A stretch of 12,899 nucleotides of DNA from Gemmatimonadaceae bacterium (GTDB lineage: Bacteria > Gemmatimonadota > Gemmatimonadetes > Gemmatimonadales > Gemmatimonadaceae), in NCBI GenBank assembly GCA_013820975.1, contig JACDHQ010000012.1, positions 1-12,899 of the forward strand, in the 5' to 3' direction. This document shows, one piece after another, positions 1 through 6,778 of this stretch. The position numbers and the translations under genes are program-made. Each line of letters starts with the position of its first letter. Within the stretch, counting starts at the first letter, position 1. Below the pieces are notes generated by a model. It had not been told where the DNA came from. It saw only the letters and a program-made list of their open reading frames with translations, and ran no database searches.

Positions 1-639
1 ACGGCGTACATCTACTACGACAAGGGCTCGCTGGCGGGATTGCTCCTCGACATCCTCATCCGCGACGCCAGCGACAACCGTGGCTCGCTCGACGCGGTGC
101 TGCGCGACCTGTACGCGCGGGAGTACAAGCGCGGCAGCGGCTTCACCGAGCAGGAGTTCTGGAGCACAGTGCAGCGCGTCGCCGGCCGATCGTTGGCCGA
201 CTTCGAGCGGCGGTACATCGACGGCCGCGAGCCGTTTCCGTATGAGCGGGTGCTGCCCCTGGCCGGGCTTCGCGCCAGCGAGGTGCGGGCGCCGCGCCTC
301 GGGATCACCACCGAGCCCGATGGCGACTCGGTGCGGATCACGGCGGTGCAGCCCGGGAGCGCCGCGGCATCGGCCGGCGTCCGTGCCGGCGACGTGCTGC
401 TCGCCCTCGGCACGCTCGTGGTGAGCGACCAGAACTTCGGGGCAGCGTACCGGGCACGATATGCGCAGGCAGCCGAGGGGACGGCACTTCCCATCCGCGT
501 GCGGCGGGGCGGCGAGACGCTCACCCTCCCGGGGGTGATCCGGTACGCGGTCGCGGGCATCACGATCACGGTGGACCCTGCGGCGTCGCAACGGGCGCTG
601 CGCCTGCGCGATGGTATACTGCTGGGACGAAGCAACTAG
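1..639 (+). CDS. M61-type glycyl aminopeptidase, C-terminal part with PDZ domain (partial)
   Basis: The reading frame is open from the first base, so the 5' end lies outside the window; 212 residues are visible. The opening segment (Y-I-Y-Y-D-K-G-S-L-A-G-L-L-L-D) resembles the helix after the catalytic HExxH region in M61 peptidases, where a Tyr-rich stretch precedes KG-x-LxxLLLD. It is followed by a helical part with an FxEQEFW-type segment. Residues about 95-185 look like a PDZ domain: a LGITTEPDGDSVRI strand, then VQPGSAAASAGVRAGDVLLAL, the usual carboxylate-loop and GD-LL pattern. M61 enzymes are zinc aminopeptidases with preference for N-terminal Gly or Ala, normally exported. The catalytic zinc motif is not in view, so activity cannot be judged. 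The stop is 16 bases before the next gene, which could be co-transcribed, although a promoter-like motif lies inside this 3' end. Confidence 0.8.
   Translation, partial: TAYIYYDKGSLAGLLLDILIRDASDNRGSLDAVLRDLYAREYKRGSGFTEQEFWSTVQRVAGRSLADFERRYIDGREPFPYERVLPLAGLRASEVRAPRLGITTEPDGDSVRITAVQPGSAAASAGVRAGDVLLALGTLVVSDQNFGAAYRARYAQAAEGTALPIRVRRGGETLTLPGVIRYAVAGITITVDPAASQRALRLRDGILLGRSN
612..620 (+). promoter_or_regulatory. Candidate extended -10 promoter for the beta-oxidation genes
   Basis: TGGTATACT matches an extended -10 (TGn plus TATAAT with one mismatch) and is AT-rich in an otherwise GC-rich stretch. I see no convincing -35 hexamer at 16-18 bp upstream, which is tolerated in extended -10 promoters. 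It lies inside the peptidase reading frame and would start a transcript near 627, giving a leader of about 30 bases to the next ATG. The motif may be chance. Confidence 0.35.
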
Positions 640-655
640 CCTACAGCCGAGAGCC

Positions 656-2995
656 ATGATGAAAGTCAGAAAGATCGGAGTGGTCGGCGCGGGAACGATG
701 GGGAGCGGCATCGCGGCACTCGCGGCATCCGCCGGCGTTCCCGTCGAGCTGCTCGACATGCCGAGCACCGAGGGTAAGGACCGTTCGGCGATCGCGCGCG
801 GCGGCATCACGCGCGCGCTGAAGGCGCGTCCGGCGGCATTCATGGACGACGCACGCGCCGCGCTCGTGCGCCCCGGCAACACCGAGGACGACCTCGAGCG
901 GCTCGCCGATTGCGACCTCGTGATCGAGGCCATTATCGAGAAGCCCGAACCGAAGCAGGCGCTGTATGCGCGGCTCGAGAAGATCCTGAAGCCGCACGCC
1001 GTCATCGCCACCAACACGTCGGGCATTCCGGTCACGCTGCTCGCGGAGGGTCGCTCGCCGGCGTTCCAGCGGCAGTTCCTCGGCATGCACTTCTTCAACC
1101 CGCCGCGCTACCTGCACCTGCTCGAGATCATCCCCACCGAGTACACGTCGCCCGAGACGCTCGCCACTGCGCGGCGTGTCGGCGAGCGCGTGTTCGGCAA
1201 GGGCATCGTGGTCGCGAAGGATGTTCCCGGCTTCATCGCCAACCGCCTCGGCATCTTCGGCCTCGTGGCTGCCCTGCGGTTGATGGAGGAGTTCGACCTC
1301 ACGATCGACGAGGTGGACGCGCTCACGGGGCCGGCGATCGGCCGCCCGAAGTCGGCGACCTTCCGCACCGGCGACATCACCGGCATTGATGTGCTGGGGT
1401 ACGTAGCCTCGGGGCTGTCGCAGGCGACCGGCGAGGACTTCTCGCTGCCGGAGTGGGTGCAGCGGCTGGTGGAGAGCGGGCGCGCCGGTGAAAAGACCGG
1501 CGCCGGCTTCTACAAGAAGGAAGGGAAGGTCATCCAGACGCTCGACTGGCGCACGCTGGAGTACGGCGAGCAGCAGAAGCCGGAGAGCGAGGCGCTCGCG
1601 ATGCTGAACAAGGCGAAGTCGCTGCAGGCGCGGCTCGAGCTCATCCCCACGCTGCCGGGTGCGCACGGGGACTTCCTGCGGAAGTACTTCCTGCAGCTCG
1701 CGCACTACGTGCTCGTGACGTCGCCCAAGGTTGCGTACGATCCGCTCGGCGTGGACCACGCGATGGAATGGGGCTACGCGTGGGAAGCAGGCCCCTTCCA
1801 GCTCATCGACGGCATCGGCCACGACTTCCATCGTGACGGGTTCGCGAAGCTCGGCATGGACATGCCGGCGCTGCTCGCGAAGGCGCACGGCGCGTTCTAC
1901 CGTCCGACGCCTGCGGGTGGCGGCTGGGAGATGATGGGGTGGGACGGTGAGTTCCGTCCTGTCGCAGCCGCGGACGCCGCCGAAGGCGAGGCCAGGATCA
2001 CCGCGCAGTCGCTGCGCGACAGCAAGGCGGTGATCGAGCAGTGGAAGGACGCCAACCTGCTCGACATGGGGGACGGCGTCGCGCTCTTCGAGTTCCGCAG
2101 CAAGATGAACACGCTCGGCGAGGGTGTCCTCACGGCGCTGCACGCGGCGCTCGCTCGCGTGGAGCAGGACGGGCTGCAGGGGCTGGTGATCGGCAACGAC
2201 GATCCGCGCACCTTCACCGCCGGCGCCGACCTCATGGCCGTCGGCGGGCTGGCACAGAAGGGCGAGTGGGAGACGCTGGACCACGCCATCGCGACCTTCC
2301 AGGGCACGTCGATGGCGCTCAAGGCCGCGCCATTCCCGGTTGTGATCGCACCGTTCGGCCTCACGCTTGGCGGCGGCGCCGAATTCTCGCTGCATGCGGA
2401 TCTCGTGCAGGCGAATGCGGAGCTGTACATGGGGCTCGTCGAGGTCGGTGTGGGCCTCATCCCCGGCGGTGGCGGCACCAAGGAGCTGCTCTTCCGGTTC
2501 ACCGAGGCGCTGCAGCCGTACGAGGAGGCCGATCTGTTCGAGGGGGTGAAGCGCGCCTTCAAGCTCATCGCCATGGCGACGACGAGCACGAGCGCCCTCG
2601 ATGCGCGCAAGCTCGGCTTCCTGCGCGACCGCGATCGCGTGTCGATGAACCGCGACCTGCAGCTGGCCGATGCGAAGATGCGCGTGGTCGACCTCGCCCC
2701 GGACTACGTCGCTCCCGCACCGCGCACCATCAAGGCCCTCGGCCGCGATGGGCTCGGCAACCTTCGCTATGCGCTGTTCTCCTTCCAGGAAGCGGGGCAG
2801 GCCAGCGCGCACGATGTCGTGATCGGCGGCAAGGTGGCGCACATCCTCTGCGGCGGCGACGGCCCGCCGCGCATGGTGACCGAGCAGGACATCCTCGACC
2901 TCGAGCGCGAGGCGTTCCTGTCGCTGCTCGGAACGCCGGAGACGCAGGCACGCATCGCCCATATGCTCTCAACGGGAAAGCCACTCCGAAATTGA
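656..2995 (+). CDS. fadN: 3-hydroxyacyl-CoA dehydrogenase / enoyl-CoA hydratase fusion (FadN-type)
   Basis: This 779-residue protein should catalyse two steps of fatty acid beta-oxidation: hydration of trans-2-enoyl-CoA and NAD-dependent oxidation of the resulting L-3-hydroxyacyl-CoA. The NAD-binding Rossmann motif GAGTMG is at residues 11-16. The dehydrogenase catalytic His is H145 in GMHFFNP, with partner E157 and the conserved ANRLG around 196-200. The crotonase domain is C-terminal (about 470-640). It has oxyanion-loop segments AGAD (522-525) and LGGGAE (571-576), and both catalytic glutamates are present (E576 and E596, the latter before GLIPGGGGT). Dehydrogenase-first order and length near 790 match Bacillus FadN rather than E. 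coli FadB, where the hydratase comes first. I chose ATG 656; ATG 659 is equally possible and has better spacing from GAGAG at 649-653. A thiolase follows, forming an operon. The symbol reflects domain order, not proven orthology. Confidence 0.93.
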   Translation: MMKVRKIGVVGAGTMGSGIAALAASAGVPVELLDMPSTEGKDRSAIARGGITRALKARPAAFMDDARAALVRPGNTEDDLERLADCDLVIEAIIEKPEPKQALYARLEKILKPHAVIATNTSGIPVTLLAEGRSPAFQRQFLGMHFFNPPRYLHLLEIIPTEYTSPETLATARRVGERVFGKGIVVAKDVPGFIANRLGIFGLVAALRLMEEFDLTIDEVDALTGPAIGRPKSATFRTGDITGIDVLGYVASGLSQATGEDFSLPEWVQRLVESGRAGEKTGAGFYKKEGKVIQTLDWRTLEYGEQQKPESEALAMLNKAKSLQARLELIPTLPGAHGDFLRKYFLQLAHYVLVTSPKVAYDPLGVDHAMEWGYAWEAGPFQLIDGIGHDFHRDGFAKLGMDMPALLAKAHGAFYRPTPAGGGWEMMGWDGEFRPVAAADAAEGEARITAQSLRDSKAVIEQWKDANLLDMGDGVALFEFRSKMNTLGEGVLTALHAALARVEQDGLQGLVIGNDDPRTFTAGADLMAVGGLAQKGEWETLDHAIATFQGTSMALKAAPFPVVIAPFGLTLGGGAEFSLHADLVQANAELYMGLVEVGVGLIPGGGGTKELLFRFTEALQPYEEADLFEGVKRAFKLIAMATTSTSALDARKLGFLRDRDRVSMNRDLQLADAKMRVVDLAPDYVAPAPRTIKALGRDGLGNLRYALFSFQEAGQASAHDVVIGGKVAHILCGGDGPPRMVTEQDILDLEREAFLSLLGTPETQARIAHMLSTGKPLRN

Positions 2996-3049
2996 AGAGG
3001 GATGAGGGATGAGGGGTGCGGAAACAACGCACGTGGTTCCCGTATTCCT

Positions 3050-3098
<49 letters not shown>

Positions 3099-3103
3099 AT
3101 TTC

Positions 3104-3107
3104 GGAG
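3104..3107 (+). promoter_or_regulatory. Shine-Dalgarno of the thiolase gene, inside the right inverted-repeat arm
   Basis: GGAG lies five bases before ATG 3113 and fixes the thiolase start. It is part of ATTTCGGAG, which can pair fully with CTCCGAAAT at 2984-2992, so the site may be hidden unless ribosomes translate the end of the upstream gene. Confidence 0.7.
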
Positions 3108-3112
3108 CTCCC

Positions 3113-4276
3113 ATGAGCGAAGCAGTCATTGTATCGGCGGTACGGAGTGCGGTGGGACGCGGGAAGGCCGATGGTGCGCTCTCCGGCACGCACCCGGTTG
3201 ACCTCTCGGCGAGCCTCATCCGCGAGGCAGTGCGGCGTTCGGGCGTGGCACCCGATCAGGTGGACGACGTCGTGTGGGGATGCGCGATGCCCGAGGCAGC
3301 GCAGGGGCTCAACGTCGCGCGCAACTCCGCGCTGCGTGCGGGACTGCCCGTCGACTCGTCGGCGGTCACAGTCAACCGCTTCTGCTCCTCGGGGCTGCAG
3401 GCCGTCGCGCAGGCGAGCCAGGCGGTGATGAGCGGATGGCAGGACTGTGTGGTCGCCGGCGGCGTGGAAATGATGAGCCAGGTGCCGATGAGCGGTTATC
3501 ACACGCGGCTGCATCCCGAGCTCACCGAGAGCTACATCGGGATGGGCTTCACCGCCGAGCGGGTGGCGGAGCGCTACAACATCAGCAGGGCCGAGCAGGA
3601 TGCGTTCGCGCTCGACAGCCAGCGCAAGGCGGTGAAGGCCATCGAGAGCGGCGTGTTTGCCGGGCAGATCCTGCCGATCGAGGTGGAGCGCGTGACGTGG
3701 ACGGGCGCGAAGAAGCACGTCGAGACGTGGACCTTCGATCGCGACGAGACCCCGCGCGCCGAGACGACTGCCGAGGGGCTGGCGAAGCTCAAGCCGGCGT
3801 TCAAGGCGAAGGGCACCGTCACCGCCGGCAATGCGAGCCCGTACTCCGACGGCTCGGCGGCGCTGGTGGTGATGAGCCGCGCGGCGGCCGATGCGGCAGG
3901 GGTGAAGCCGCTGGCGCGCCTCGTCACCTACGCCGTCGGTGGCGTGGAGCCGGATGTGATGGGCATCGGCCCTGTGGCCGCGATCCCGAAGGCGCTGAAG
4001 CTGGCGGGGATGTCCCTCGGCGATATCACGCTCTTCGAGTTCAACGAGGCCTTTGCGGCGCAGGCGCTGGCGGTAGCGAAGGAGCTGAAGATGGACCTCA
4101 GCCGCGTGAACGTGAACGGCGGTGCGATCGCGCTCGGGCATCCATTGGGTGCGACGGGAGCGAAGCTGAGTACGCAGCTCATCCACGAGTTGCAGCGGCG
4201 GGGCGGAGGGATCGGGATGGTGACGATGTGTGTGGGTGGGGGGATGGGGGCGGCGGGGATCTTCGAGGTGTATTGA
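3113..4276 (+). CDS. fadA: Acetyl-CoA C-acyltransferase (thiolase)
   Basis: This 387-residue thiolase should carry out the last step of beta-oxidation, splitting 3-ketoacyl-CoA with CoA to acetyl-CoA and a shortened acyl-CoA. The nucleophilic Cys is C91 in NRFCSSG, the catalytic His is H343 in GGAIALGHPLGATG, and the acid/base Cys is C373 in VTMCVGGGMG. The GGVEMMSQVPM and FNEAFAAQ segments are also typical. Length is normal for the family. The start at 3113 is supported by GGAG five bases upstream and by the canonical N-terminus MSEAVIVSAVRSAVGRG; the frame extends further upstream only through the tandem repeat. It follows the fadN-like gene and would complete its pathway. Acyl-CoA dehydrogenase and acyl-CoA ligase genes are not in the window. 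A biosynthetic acetoacetyl-CoA thiolase role is less likely given the neighbour. The symbol is by role only. Confidence 0.93.
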   Translation: MSEAVIVSAVRSAVGRGKADGALSGTHPVDLSASLIREAVRRSGVAPDQVDDVVWGCAMPEAAQGLNVARNSALRAGLPVDSSAVTVNRFCSSGLQAVAQASQAVMSGWQDCVVAGGVEMMSQVPMSGYHTRLHPELTESYIGMGFTAERVAERYNISRAEQDAFALDSQRKAVKAIESGVFAGQILPIEVERVTWTGAKKHVETWTFDRDETPRAETTAEGLAKLKPAFKAKGTVTAGNASPYSDGSAALVVMSRAAADAAGVKPLARLVTYAVGGVEPDVMGIGPVAAIPKALKLAGMSLGDITLFEFNEAFAAQALAVAKELKMDLSRVNVNGGAIALGHPLGATGAKLSTQLIHELQRRGGGIGMVTMCVGGGMGAAGIFEVY

Positions 4277-4282
4277 CGACGA

Positions 4283-4648
4283 GTGGGATGGGACCTTCCC
4301 TTCTACGAGCTGCTCGGATTCGAGCTCGTCGACACGGATCGATGCATTCCCATCGGTTGGTGCCGCATGCACTGCGAGGGCAGCGCAGTCATGCTCCTCC
4401 GGGCTGAAGAGCCAGTGAACCCGGAGCACCAGCCGGTGCTCTTCTATATGTATACGGCGGACCTGCCGGCCCTTCGTGAGCACCTGATCAGTAATCACAT
4501 CGAGGTGTCGGCAATCCAGTATCCGGATCACGGACCCAGTGGCGAGGTGTCCTTGAACGATCCCGACGGATACCGGCTGGGGATCGTCCACTGGGGCGAG
4601 AAGGAGCACAGCGAGTGGCTGATGCGCATCGGCAGGGCGTCCGTGTAG
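4283..4648 (+). CDS. VOC-family (glyoxalase fold) protein, N-terminally short, possible remnant
   Basis: The frame encodes about 121 residues with a vicinal-oxygen-chelate fold pattern: LPFYELLGFELVD, then SAVMLLRAEEP, a second half beginning with VLFYMYTADLPALREHL, and SLNDPDGYRLGIV near the end. VOC proteins usually have about 15 more residues before the FY-x-LLGFE helix, forming the first strand and often a metal ligand; here only five or six precede it. The position where many family members carry a metal-binding Glu (DPDGYRLE) is Gly. The only upstream start is GTG 4283, with no good ribosome site, and the in-frame stop just before it is the thiolase stop itself. The gene is therefore either a truncated remnant left at a recombination junction or a non-metal VOC protein with a reduced N-terminus. 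No substrate can be named. Confidence 0.6.
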   Translation: MGWDLPFYELLGFELVDTDRCIPIGWCRMHCEGSAVMLLRAEEPVNPEHQPVLFYMYTADLPALREHLISNHIEVSAIQYPDHGPSGEVSLNDPDGYRLGIVHWGEKEHSEWLMRIGRASV

Positions 4649-4741
4649 CATCGAGGCTGCACGTCATTCGAGACGCGTCGAGTTCCGTTTAGAGCTACCA
4701 ACGTCTGACCGCCGTCAAAGCGAACCCCGGTGGCCTTGCGA

Positions 4742-4759
4742 GTTGAACGCTCATTCAAC
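4742..4759 (+). promoter_or_regulatory. Probable TetR operator: 18-bp palindrome before the regulator gene
   Basis: GTTGAACG-CT-CATTCAAC is an inverted repeat with 7 of 8 positions matching between halves. It ends 11 bases before the TetR-family start. TGAACG-type half-sites separated by two bases are common in operators of TetR-family regulators. A weak -35-like TTGCGA (4736-4741) and -10-like CAGATT (4759-4764) would place the palindrome between the promoter elements, so binding would block transcription. This predicts autoregulation. Confidence 0.6.
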
Positions 4760-4770
4760 AGATTCGCCGC

Positions 4771-5400
4771 ATGCCCCCCGATACCCGGGAACGCCTCCTC
4801 CACGCCGCCATCGGGCTCTTCGCCCGAAAGGGCTACGCATCGACCAGCGTCGCCGACATCCTCGACGCCGCCGGCGTCAACGCCGGGAGCCTCTACCACT
4901 TCTTCCCGGGCAAGCAGGACGTCCTGCTCGCAGTGCTCGAGACGTATCGGCAGGGCATCGATCCCATGCTGCTGCAACCCGCGTGGGACGGAGTGGCAGA
5001 TCCCATCGAACGCGTTTTTGCGCTGCTCGGTCACTATCGGGAATACCTCCGGCGGACCGAGTGCACGTATGGGTGCCCGATCGGCAGCATCGCACTCGAG
5101 CTTCACGAGCCCGATCCCCCGGTGCGCGCACTGCTCGCCGCGAACTTCGACGGCTGGATATCGGCGATCGAGGGCTGCTTCATCGAGGCGGGCGACCGGC
5201 TGCCGGCATCCGTCGATCGCCGCGCCCTCGCCATCTTCGCACTGACCACGATGGAAGGGGGCGTGATGCTGTCACGGACCGATCGAACCCTCGACGCCTT
5301 CGACGCCGCCGTGCGCATGCTCCGCGACTACGTCGACCGGCTGCAGGCCTCTGGCAGTTCCCGCGGCACACCCGTCACACTCTCACCACCCGGCCCATGA
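4771..5400 (+). CDS. TetR/AcrR-family transcriptional regulator
   Basis: This 209-residue protein has the standard TetR N-terminal helix-turn-helix domain: RERLLHAAIGLFARKGYASTSVADILDAAGV, then SLYHFFPGKQDVLLAVL at about residues 6-53. The C-terminal ligand domain contains TYGCPIGSIALEL, a pattern I associate with the LmrA/YxaF-like branch, though that placement is tentative. TetR proteins usually act as dimeric repressors released by a small ligand; no ligand can be inferred. A palindrome at 4742-4759 is the likely operator. The stop overlaps the next start as ATGA (5397-5400), so the regulator and the membrane-SRPBCC gene are translationally coupled, and the regulator probably controls that gene along with itself. 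ATG 4771 is the natural start by homology. No strong Shine-Dalgarno is visible, and the transcript might be leaderless. Confidence 0.9.
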   Translation: MPPDTRERLLHAAIGLFARKGYASTSVADILDAAGVNAGSLYHFFPGKQDVLLAVLETYRQGIDPMLLQPAWDGVADPIERVFALLGHYREYLRRTECTYGCPIGSIALELHEPDPPVRALLAANFDGWISAIEGCFIEAGDRLPASVDRRALAIFALTTMEGGVMLSRTDRTLDAFDAAVRMLRDYVDRLQASGSSRGTPVTLSPPGP

Positions 5401-6290
5401 TCAACAGTCGCGCGCTCATCCTCGCCGTGCTGCTCGGAACGGTGCTCCAGGTTGCAATGGTCGTCGTCGGTCACTCGAACAAGTCGGTCGCCAACCTTTT
5501 CGCCGTCGGCGGGATGGGCTTCTCCTTCCTCGCCGGCCTCGCCTACGCCATGTGGGCGCGCGGCGCGAGTCCCTCGGCGCTCGCGATCGGCGGCCTCGTC
5601 GCCGGCGCCGTGTGCGCATTCCTCGGGATCCTCGTCTCGTACCTGCTCGGCGACGTCCCGCCATCGCTGCTCGCACTCGGCACCATCAGCTCGGCAGTCA
5701 CCGGAGCGCTCGGCGGCTGGCTCGGCAAGTTCCTCTTTCGGGCCGGCGGCGCGGTGGCGATTGTGGCCGTCATCGCCGGCGCGCCGTTGCACGCACATGC
5801 GCAGGCCGCAAGTGGGCGCACGACGACGCAGGATGTCAGCCCGATCGTCGCCGAGGCGATCGTCGAGGCGCCGGTGGATGCCGTATGGGCGGCGTGGGTG
5901 ACCAGCGCCGGATTGCGCGCATGGCTTGCGCCGCATGCAGACGTGGACCTGCGCATCGGCGGGATCCTTCGCACCAATTACAACGCCGAGGGAACGATCG
6001 GCGACCCGCAGACGATCGAGAACACCATCCTGTCGCTCGACCCGGGGCGCATGCTCTCGATCCAGGTGTCGAAGGCTCCGGCCGGGCTTCCGTTCCCGAC
6101 AGCAATCGGGCAGATGTGGACCGTCATGTACTTCGACCCGGTGGGAGCTGACCGTACGCGGGTGCGCGTGGTCGGACTCGGGTTCCACCCCGACGCGGAA
6201 TCCCAGCAGATGCGCGCGTTCTTCGAGCGGGGGAATGAGACGACACTGCAGCAGTTGCAACGGCATTTCGCCGCGAAGGCGCGGCAGTGA
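5397..6290 (+). CDS. Polytopic membrane protein fused to an SRPBCC (AHSA1-like) domain
   Basis: The 297-residue product has five hydrophobic segments at about residues 6-24, 32-53, 61-84, 90-110 and 116-137, followed by a soluble SRPBCC/AHSA1-type domain at about 150-290 (VEAPVDAVWAAWVTSAGLRAWLAP, then RIGGILRTNY, and a C-terminal helix ending in LQQLQRHF). Positive residues after segments 2 and 4 (MWARG; GKFLFR) place those loops inside, so the SRPBCC domain would lie in the periplasm. The fifth segment ends in HAHAQA, which resembles a signal peptidase I site, so the domain may be released. SRPBCC domains bind hydrophobic ligands in a deep pocket and are usually cytoplasmic. The start at 5397 overlaps the TetR stop as ATGA. 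The arrangement looks like a fusion of a four-helix membrane gene with a secreted SRPBCC gene. Ligand and role are unknown. Confidence 0.8.
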   Translation: MINSRALILAVLLGTVLQVAMVVVGHSNKSVANLFAVGGMGFSFLAGLAYAMWARGASPSALAIGGLVAGAVCAFLGILVSYLLGDVPPSLLALGTISSAVTGALGGWLGKFLFRAGGAVAIVAVIAGAPLHAHAQAASGRTTTQDVSPIVAEAIVEAPVDAVWAAWVTSAGLRAWLAPHADVDLRIGGILRTNYNAEGTIGDPQTIENTILSLDPGRMLSIQVSKAPAGLPFPTAIGQMWTVMYFDPVGADRTRVRVVGLGFHPDAESQQMRAFFERGNETTLQQLQRHFAAKARQ

Positions 6291-6618
6291 GCGCATCCCA
6301 TCCGAATCCAACCAGGGCCCGCTGCTCGGCATCTTCATCACCGGGCCGCTCGGCACCGTCCTGGGATTCGCGATCGGCATCGTGCGCGAGAGCCTGGGCC
6401 ACCACGCGACACCGCTCGAGATGCTCGCGCGGTTCAGCCGTGCCGATTGGATGATCATGCTCCGCCTGGGGGCCGCGGTCCTCGGGATCATCCTGCTGGT
6501 AAAGGGCGCCGTGGGATTGCCCGAGGGCGGCCGGCCGGCCACCGCGAGCATGGTGATGTCGGCGGTGGTGCTCTGGTTCGCGGCGGCGGGCCGCTTGCCT
6601 GCGTGGTTCCGGCGGTAA
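6235..6618 (+). CDS. Small membrane protein, start uncertain or 5' truncated
   Basis: I do not recognise this gene. The convincing part begins after the preceding stop, with GPLLGIFITGPLGTVLGFAIG. It has three hydrophobic segments, at about residues 28-50, 73-95 and 103-120 when counted from ATG 6235. The nearest in-frame start is that ATG, which gives 127 residues and a 56-base overlap with the SRPBCC gene. Its first 26 residues are arginine-rich and look like an out-of-frame reading of the upstream gene. There is no ATG, GTG or TTG in frame between 6238 and the first hydrophobic segment. The gene may thus have lost its beginning, use an unusual start, or be reached by frameshifting at the upstream UGA. 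Being third after the TetR and fusion genes, it would share their transcript. Confidence 0.5.
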   Translation: MRRHCSSCNGISPRRRGSERIPSESNQGPLLGIFITGPLGTVLGFAIGIVRESLGHHATPLEMLARFSRADWMIMLRLGAAVLGIILLVKGAVGLPEGGRPATASMVMSAVVLWFAAAGRLPAWFRR

Positions 6619-6778
6619 CGTGGCGGGGCGGACAGGATCGCGCCGGCTGACTGCAAGGCGTGCGGCGTTACGCTTCGTCCCGTGCCAGCGCATTTCGTGA
6701 TGGCGCATGTGACCCAAGCTGAGTCGTGACGGTTGACAGGAAATACCCTTGTGCCAGACCCCTCTTCAACCGGGACCA
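6619..6778 (+). promoter_or_regulatory. 160-base intergenic gap with a possible -35 hexamer
   Basis: This is the longest gap between genes in the window. A perfect TTGACA occurs at 6733-6738, but no TATAAT-like -10 follows at the right distance, so only part of a promoter can be argued for. The gap separates the TetR group from the lipoprotein genes, and a promoter is expected here. I see no T-tract terminator. Confidence 0.25.

Noticed and set aside
641..2962. Long open frame on the minus strand opposite the fadN-like gene
   Set aside because: It mirrors a well-supported gene, its translation is rich in Arg, Glu, His and Leu with no domain, and long antisense frames are expected at this GC content.
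6615..6671. Inverted repeat GTAACG/CGTTAC after the small membrane protein gene
   Set aside because: It is six bases per arm with a 45-base loop, too weak to support a terminator or operator.
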